In this document: positions 59,758-64,000 of the stretch, piece after piece | Numbering within the stretch: position 1 is the first letter of the stretch | How the letters are laid out: every line of letters starts with the position of its first letter | Source of the DNA: Cryptomeria japonica | Lineage: Eukaryota > Streptophyta > Pinopsida > Cupressales > Cupressaceae | NCBI RefSeq assembly: GCF_030272615.1 | Contig: NC_081415.1 | Span: forward strand, 599,709,644 to 599,773,643 | Length of the DNA stretch: 64,000 bases | Direction of reading: 5' to 3' | Made by a program: the position numbers and the translations under genes | Notes under the pieces: model-generated | Seen by the model: only the letters and a program-made list of their open reading frames with translations | Database searches by the model: none | What the model was told of the DNA's origin: nothing

Positions 59758-60720
59758 ATGAACGCTCCAGAGAGAACATTCGCAGATAAAGCTCCTGAAC
59801 AACCTACAGTTGCCCCCACATACCCAAGAAAGGAGTTCATCCCTTACAAGCCAAGAGAGCCAAAACTATCGGTACCAACACAACTGGACGTGGTGGAGCA
59901 GCTGAAGAAAGCTTTGGCCAACATCTCTTTGTGGGATCTCGTTAACATCCTAGAGCAAAAGAGTCAATTTAAAGAGGCCATTTCTGACATTGGGAGAAGT
60001 GCCAGTGGAAATGTTGCTAAAACTCTGCAGATCAATGAAGGGAGGTTCCAACCCTCTACGGACAAATCATGCTCACCAATCATGTTAACCAATGAGGTTG
60101 TGCCTCCCAAGTTTCAAATGGAAGGTAAGCCCAAGTCGATCCCATTCTATCTAACCCTCATAGTCGGGGATAAACTCTTGCATAATTCCATGATAGATTT
60201 TGGAGCCAGCACTACTGTCATGCCTAAGCAAATCACTGAGGTTTTGAATATCAAGTACAAGCCTTTAAGAAGAGGTGTCATGCAGTTAGATGGAAATAAA
60301 GTCCAGATGGTAGGCCTTATCAAAAATCTTCTACTGACACTGTTCACGTGTCCTAGTGTTACCGTGTCCCAAGAAGTGGTGGTCATTGTCATCCCACCTA
60401 TTTTTGGGCTCTGCCTTTCTCGAGATTTTAATCAAAAAATAGGAGGCTATCTGTCCTTAGATTGGTCCCACCTAATCCTCTGCACTCAGCGTGGTGCCAA
60501 ATTTAAAATCCTTTCAGAGCCCCTTCACGCTGAACATGTGGCAAACCAGGCCATTATTAATTATGAACCCACTCACAATTCCATCTCAAATGAAGAAAGG
60601 AAAATTGTAGAGCTCCTAGAGGATGAAGAGGTAACCGGGGAGATCCCACCGAACCAAGAATTTTTCCTAAATGAATTCATAGATTATGATCCATCTCTAA
60701 CTACCATGCCACTGGCCTAG
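59758..60720 (+). pseudogene. Protease region of the second Tat-like element
   Basis: Same frame as gag. A basic/proline-rich linker (PRKEFIPYKPREPKLSVPTQ) precedes the retropepsin-like domain with SMIDFGASTTVMPKQI near 60185-60230; the active-site Asp is present, but Phe stands where Ser or Thr is usual. DGNKVQMVGLIKNLL near 60290 follows, and the flap and second half are weaker. An acidic tail (EERKIVELLEDEEVTGE) leads to a stop at 60718, where the frame shifts. Confidence 0.8.
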
Positions 60721-61240
60721 GTACCTACTGCATTTTTGATGAAAACTGGGTCATCCCAAAGCTTACCAAAGAACCTTTTTCTAAGGACGAGTTGTCATAT
60801 GCACTCTGAACCCTGCACTTTGATGGTCCAAGATGCAAGGTAGGTTCCGGAGCCAGGATTTGCCTCACTTCCCCTCAAGTGAGCGGATCTTGAAGTCTTT
60901 CTATCTATGATTCACATGTTCAAACAATGAAGTAGAGTACGAAGGACTGATCCAGGGTTTGATCTTGGCGGAGAGAATGGGTATTAAGCAATTAAGAGTC
61001 TTGGGTGACTCTAAAATATTAGTACACCAAGTTCGAGGATCCTCTAGTGCCAAACATGACCGCATGAGTTCCTACCATCATAGAACATGGGATTTGATTA
61101 AAAGTTTTAATGCTTTCAATATCCAGAGTATTCCTCGAAAGATAAATGTTGGTGCTAATCAGATGGCTACGATTGGGTCAAATTTCAACCCTACCACGGA
61201 TTCGCTTTCTAATTCTCATGCAGTTTGTGTAGTTGTCTGA
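60720..61240 (+). pseudogene. Archaeal-type RNase H domain placed before the RT
   Basis: Frame changes at about 60720 and 60890 split the domain. Read across them, it shows LHFDGPRCKVGSGA near 60817, NNEVEYEGLIQGL near 60925-60965, VLGDSKILVHQVRG near 60998 and KINVGANQMAT near 61139. The Asp, Glu and Asp of the first three motifs are kept. The last is Asn-Gln where Asp is expected. It matches the motif order of the extra RNase H at 16626-17040 but lies between protease and RT. A native RNase H also follows the RT. Confidence 0.82.
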
Positions 61241-61249
61241 CCGGCTATC

Positions 61250-62599
61250 CCTGATAACAACACCCACTAGAAAGTCTCAGAAAGTGACGAGCGGGTTGCA
61301 CTGTTTATTCAAAACTCAGGAGAGTTTGCAGATCAGCTGCAACCTAAGGTGAAGTTGGCTTATGGAGACCAAATCATCCAACTGAGATCCAACAAGCTTC
61401 CTAATGGTCTAATCACCCTGGAGAATCTGTTCGACCATGATGATGCGAAAAATGATAAGTGAAAGCTTATAGCTGATAAAGGAGATTATAGTAAAATGTC
61501 AGTACGAGATGCGAGGGTTCTCAAAGTAGGAAAATATGTTTCTTCGAAAGACCGAAGAAGATTAACCCAGTATTGTGATAAATACATGGGTGTCCTGGCA
61601 TGGTCTTACGAGGATTTGAAAGGTTATGACCCCGGTGTCATTCAGCATACTATCGAACTCACTGATGGAGCTAAACCAGTCTGATAAAAGCAAAGGTCGG
61701 TCAACCCAAAGATTGAGTCCCTCATGGATCAAGAGCTGAGGAAGTTGATTGAATCAAAGATTATCTACCCCATTAAGCATAGTATGTGGGTGTTCAATTT
61801 GGTGCCCATACAAAAAAAGAATGGAGACATACGGCTCTATGTGGATTTCAGAGATTTAAACCAAGTGTCTCTCAAATATCACTATCCCTTGTCGTCAATG
61901 GAGAAGTTGTTGAGGACGGTGGCGGGATCAGAAATGTTCTTGATGCTTGATGGTTTCTTAGGATATAATCAAGTTCTGGTAAAGTCAGAAGACCAACACA
62001 AGACAACTTTTACCACCAAGTGGGGGACGTTCGCATACCAAAATATGCCTTTTGGGTTATCAAATGTTTGCGCAACTTTCCAAAGAGCCATGGATTTGGC
62101 TTTTAGAGAGCTCATCAACAAAATCATCCTCATATACTTGGATGACCTAATGATTTTTTCTAAACACCGAGAAGATCATTTCAATCACCTCGAACTGGTT
62201 TACCAAAAGTGCCTCGAGTTTAGGATTTCGTCAAACTCAAAGAAATGTATCTTCAGTGTCCCTCAAGGTAAGCTACTAGGATATATAGTGTCCAAGGAAG
62301 GTGTCTCCATTGACCCAGACCGAGTCAAAGCAATAAAAGATCTCCCCCTTCCGGTAAATAAAAAGGGAGTTCAATCTTTCCTAGGGAAGGTCAACTTTGT
62401 TAGTTGTTTTATTTCTGACTTTGTTGGAGTAATAAGGCTCATCACCCTGATGCTCAAGAAAGATACACTTTTCAAGTGGATACCCGAGGCTAAAGAAGCT
62501 TTTGAAAAAATCAAAGATGTCATTTGTTCAGCCCCCATGTTATCTAACCCAGACATGTCGAAAGATTTCATAATGTACCTTTTTTTTCGATTAGTATAG
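61250..62599 (+). pseudogene. pol: RT of the second Tat-like element
   Basis: A linker (ERVALFIQNSGEFADQLQPK) leads to LAWSYEDLKGYDPGVIQH near 61600, as before Tat RTs. The RT shows MDQELRKLIESKIIYPIKHS (61724), DFRDLNQVSLKYHYPL, FLMLDGFLGYNQVLVKSEDQ, QNMPFGLSNVCATFQRAMD and the catalytic LIYLDDLMIF near 62140. QGKLLGYIVSKEGVSIDPDR and a connection segment follow. Stops at 61258 to 61462 and 61682 occur in the linker. The RT block 61724-62599 itself is uninterrupted. Confidence 0.9.
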
Positions 62600-63000
62600 C
62601 ATTGCTATGGTCTTGACCTAAAAGGATACACAATAGGGGAGTGAGCATCCTATAGCCTTCCATTCAAAGACTCTCAAAGAATATGAGGCTAAATATAACT
62701 TTGTCGAATAACAAGCCTTGGTCATGGTGAGGGGATTGAAGAAATTTAGGCACTTCATTTCCTACAACAAGACCGCCGTGTATGTATCCCACCCTGCAGT
62801 CCAAGAATACATCATGGAAGGTGACATCACCGAAAAGAGGGCTAATTGGATCGCTAAGATCCTGGAGTATGATGTTAATGTCAGGCTAGGCCTTTGCGAA
62901 TATATAGTTTTGGAGTGTGAACCCCATGAAGGCGAGCTAGCCACAGAGGAAGTTATGATGGTTGCTTCCGAGCCCGGAAATACATGTTGGATGGAGACCC
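62600..63000 (+). pseudogene. pol: Native RNase H of the second Tat-like element
   Basis: After a frameshift near 62585 the Ty3-type RNase H continues: HPIAFHSKTLKEYEAKYNFV near 62650-62705, then a nonsense codon, then ALVMVRGLKKFRHFISYNKT and EKRANWIAKILEYDVNVRLG. The same frame runs on into the integrase. Confidence 0.85.
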
Positions 63001-64000
63001 AAAAGCATTTCATGAGAACGAGAATTTTCCCCAAAGCTCTCCCTCCGAAAAAGGAAAGGTTTTATAGACTTCAAAATAGCAGCTTCCACTCGATAGATGT
63101 CATACTTTTCAAAAGGAATTTTGATAGGGTTCTGCTCCGCTGCGTAGATCAATGCCAAGCTGATAAAATCCTACACGAATTTCACTATGGCTCATCAGGA
63201 GATCATTTCTCAGCACAAACAACTATCATCAAAATCACTCATGCTGGATATTTTTGGCCTTCCATGTTCAAAGATGTGCACACTTTGGTGAGAGAATGCA
63301 AGGAGTGCCAGTATTACATTGGCAAAAGTAAAAGGGCAGCAATGTCACTCAAACCTGTAGTGGCAAAAGAGCCTTTTGCCCAATGGGGACTCGACTTTAT
63401 AGGAATGATCAACCCCCCAAGCTCGGTCGGACATAACTAAATCCTAACTACTACTGATTACTTCACCAGATGGTCTGAAGTCGTCCCCTTAAATAGTTCA
63501 TCAAAGAGCGAGGTGTTGACATTCTTGGAAGGTCTGGTGTGTCGATATGGTTCGTCAAAGACCATTACATCAAACAATGCGCGTGCATTCACCAATTCAC
63601 GAATCACCCAATTTGCCCTTAGCAAAGGTATCTATCTCAAAACCTCCTCTAACTACTACCCTCAAGGGAATGGGCTCACTGAGTCCACTAATAAGAACCT
63701 TATTAGGCTCATCAAGAGGATAGGCTCAGAATACAAGAGGGAATGGCACCACCACTTGAGGAGCGCATTGTGGGTGCATTGAATAATGCCCAAGTAGGTC
63801 CTAAAGAATTACCCATACAAGTTGGTCTACGGGAAGGATGCTCGGTTTCCCATCTCTTTAGAGGTCCTAGCCCTATAGCTACTCAAGTCCATTGAAGTGG
63901 CAAAGAATGGCCGCATGGCTGTGAGGTTGGCAGAAATTATGGAGCTCGAAGAAGCTAGAGAGATAGCTTTCACATCTTTCCAAGACTGATAGCAAACCAT
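63001..64000 (+). pseudogene. Integrase of the second Tat-like element, truncated by window end
   Basis: The zinc site shows ILHEFHYGSSGDHFSAQTT and CKECQ (63160-63310). The core has the first Asp in QWGLDFIGMI near 63385 and the Glu in GNGLTESTNKNL near 63670. The second catalytic position reads TSNNARAF, where Asp is expected, so the enzyme is probably dead. Stops at 63438 and 63780 and a shift near 63780 follow. NYPYKLVYGKDARFPISLEV near 63807 continues the C-terminal part to the window edge. Confidence 0.87.

Larger units (their letters stand above)
57082..64000 (+). mobile_element. Second Tat-like Ty3 element, continues past the window
   Basis: Order: LTR (57082-58196), primer-binding site, gag, protease, an archaeal-type RNase H, RT, native RNase H, and integrase to the window end. 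Gag through protease is one frame interrupted only by isolated nonsense codons, so it is less decayed than the element at 6066-22115. Its extra RNase H precedes the RT. The 3' LTR and target duplication are outside the window. Confidence 0.87.

Overview
The window is repeat-dominated plant nuclear DNA. It is AT-rich and carries poly-A/T runs and many decayed reverse-transcriptase fragments. I found no host protein-coding gene, rRNA or functional tRNA gene that I can support. The mix of long old Ty3 elements of the Tat type, several Ty1/copia LTR families, L1-type LINE pieces and tRNA-derived SINEs, deeply nested, fits a very large slow-turnover genome. A conifer or other gymnosperm is my best guess, which is an inference.

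Layout: 1-5930 holds the tail and several rearranged LTR copies of one Ty3-type family (LTR copies at 1609, 4089/4248 inverted, and 4884), broken by a copia-type solo LTR (2490-4085). 5931-22115 is a Tat-type Ty3 element on the + strand: damaged 5' LTR, leader, gag, protease, G-patch-like segment, RT, RNase H, a second (archaeal-type) RNase H, integrase, long 3' UTR and 3' LTR. A copia-type solo LTR sits inside its RT, and a 286 bp SINE sits inside its 3' LTR. 22116-23560 is an unidentified decayed stretch. 23804-25523 is a LINE-derived insert carrying only ORF1. 28905-29246 is a miniature LTR retrotransposon (TRIM). 29713-36423 is a complete but decayed copia element on the - strand. 37640-38185 is a degenerate telomere-like tract. 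38385-40140 is a decayed unknown reading frame. 40150-53330 (- strand) is an L1-type LINE split by a 9.1 kb gag-only LTR element (43301-52416). That element contains a solo LTR, a long SINE-like retroposon, and another solo LTR inside the SINE. 53841-57081 is a copia element cut short by a second Tat-like Ty3 element (57082 to beyond 64000), which has its extra RNase H before the RT rather than after it.

The genes here are parts of selfish elements, not a shared pathway. Gag packages element RNA, protease cuts the polyprotein, RT and RNase H copy the RNA, and integrase inserts the copy. Nearly all frames carry nonsense codons or frameshifts, so the elements look dead. The most informative content is structural: exact target-site duplications, an uninterrupted relative of one insertion site, non-autonomous element types, and two different placements of the extra RNase H domain.
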